DNA of 64,000 nucleotides from Cristatella mucedo (taxonomy: Eukaryota > Bryozoa > Phylactolaemata > Cristatellidae): positions 552,001 through 616,000 of the forward strand of contig WPIO01000051.1 in the NCBI GenBank assembly GCA_009760855.2, in the 5' to 3' direction. Shown one piece after another: positions 63,207 to 64,000 of this stretch. The notes beneath the pieces are model-generated. The model had not been told where the DNA came from and did no database searches. It saw only the letters and a program-made list of their open reading frames with translations. How positions within the stretch are numbered: the first letter of the stretch is position 1; each line of letters begins with the position of its first letter. The translations under genes were made by a program, and so were the position numbers.

Positions 63207-63482
63207 GCCATACTTCAGAGGTTCATCGGAAGATCCGTGTCCATTCACATTAGTACTTAAGAGTCACCCACTGAGATAGGTCTGAGCCTTGATAGATTTG
63301 AGCCGTGCAGTGATGATTGCCCAGTGGTGGTCAGGTGTGGTGAGAGGCGCTCAAGAAGGACTTGGTGACAGATGTTAGTAAATGCTGCCGAGAGATCTCG
63401 CATAACAAGCAGAGGCATTCTACCTAAGTCTGCATTCGAAAGTAGATCATTATGCACCCACAGGAACGCTGACTCTGTGATA
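63207..63482 (-). mobile_element. LINE RT N-terminal fragment
   Basis: Minus strand: HNDLLSNADLGRMPLLVMRD, LSAAFTNICHQVLLERLSPH, matching the A-box region of the 39.6-kb and 32.5-kb copies (LRVYNDL..LSAAFDIIDRKVLLERLSS). The catalytic AFD reads AFT. Confidence 0.8.
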
Positions 63483-63648
63483 TCCTAGAGACAATAAGGT
63501 GCTTGCTCTGGATGACCGAGGTCGTGGGTTCGAGCCCTGTCATGGGCAATCCTGCAATGGCAACTTCGAGCGGTGGTGACAGCCGCTAAGGCTCTCGTGT
63601 CGCTATACGAACGAAGCTGATAAGTTGGCTTATACATAATCTGAGCTA
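63483..63648 (+). mobile_element. tRNA-derived SINE-1
   Basis: GAGGTCGTGGGTTCGAGCCC (B-box), GGCAATCCTGCAATGGCAAC, GCGGTGGTGACAGCCGCTAA, CTCTCGTGTCGCTATACGAA and GAAGCTGATAAGTTGGC. The A-box part is degraded. Confidence 0.8.
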
Positions 63649-64000
63649 ATAATGCTAATGTTTTTGTACGTGGGCCGTTTAGTGTTACACACACAACTTT
63701 CAGTCTCGGTCAGCCATCGATGTCACGCCGATGGCTCTGAGAGCTTCAGCTGAAGAAACAATTAGTCTCTCCATTGCCAGCTGCAGGTTGGTGTCAGCGT
63801 TTCAAGCACGACAAGTTTTATTTGAAGCTTAACAAGTATATTGACAGCGAGATTAAATTTGTAGAGAATGCATATGAATTTAAGGTGACCACTTGCATCG
63901 CCGCGCACGAAATGCTGCGTCGCGGCAACATTGTTATGACGTTGCTTGATAGAGCGAGTCAGGCATTGCCATGCCCCAACCAAGTGTATATGAAAGCAGC
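63649..64000. other. Window end, nothing recognised
   Basis: A minus-strand open frame (63762-63983, 73 codons) has no family features. Confidence 0.4.

Overview
This is a eukaryotic (metazoan, probably invertebrate) genomic window. The evidence is GT-AG introns of several kilobases, CA/GA/AT/ATT microsatellites, tRNA-derived SINEs, non-LTR retrotransposon fragments ending in (ATT)n, and remnants of hAT and Tc1/mariner transposons. Coding density is very low. I cannot name the species. Almost all open frames longer than 60 codons are retroelement fragments or chance ORFs.

The one gene I can rebuild completely is a FAHD2-like fumarylacetoacetate-hydrolase-domain gene on the minus strand (start about 23931, stop 11046). 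It has seven coding exons whose phases all agree, giving about 336 aa, an apparent mitochondrial presequence and one GC-AG intron. Its introns hold microsatellites, SINEs, LINE pieces and an unexplained 134-codon ORF. Two other gene models are partial: a small acidic protein on the plus strand (exons 3749-3867 and 6845-7100), and the first exons of a putative secreted protein on the plus strand (TATA 46965, signal-peptide exon 47133-47189, next exon 48813-48885). The promoter and 5' UTR block of the secreted-protein gene has a second copy at about 34830-35178.

The rest is a repeat landscape. The main family is a CR1/L2-like LINE (YADD reverse transcriptase, conserved C-terminal 'APKAWNSLP' motif, 3' tail ending in (ATT)n), seen at 1-1081, 1894-2136, 2490-2985, 8725-9185, 13386-14605, 25300-26100, 32000-33775, 39590-40400, 42946-43222, 47823-47945 and as an alternating-orientation cluster at 60373-63480. 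A second LINE-derived family ('AGPRLWSSLP' type) occurs four times. A tRNA-derived SINE occurs about seven times. A different SINE carries the 3' tail of the LINE, suggesting LINE-driven mobilisation. From 50.16 to 52.26 kb lies an array of a TATA-bearing repeat of unknown class. It is invaded by a hAT element (52263-54968) with a broken but readable transposase, and a fourth diverged copy of the repeat lies near 26.7 kb.

The most unusual structure is an LTR-like pair (about 35196-35372 and 37062-37239, with TATA and AATAAA-like signals in the downstream copy) flanking about 1.7 kb with no recognisable pol. Its broken coding region contains about a dozen 21-bp units encoding seven-residue repeats of the type AVSAREE. 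It sits between two segments that are each duplicated about 8-12 kb downstream.
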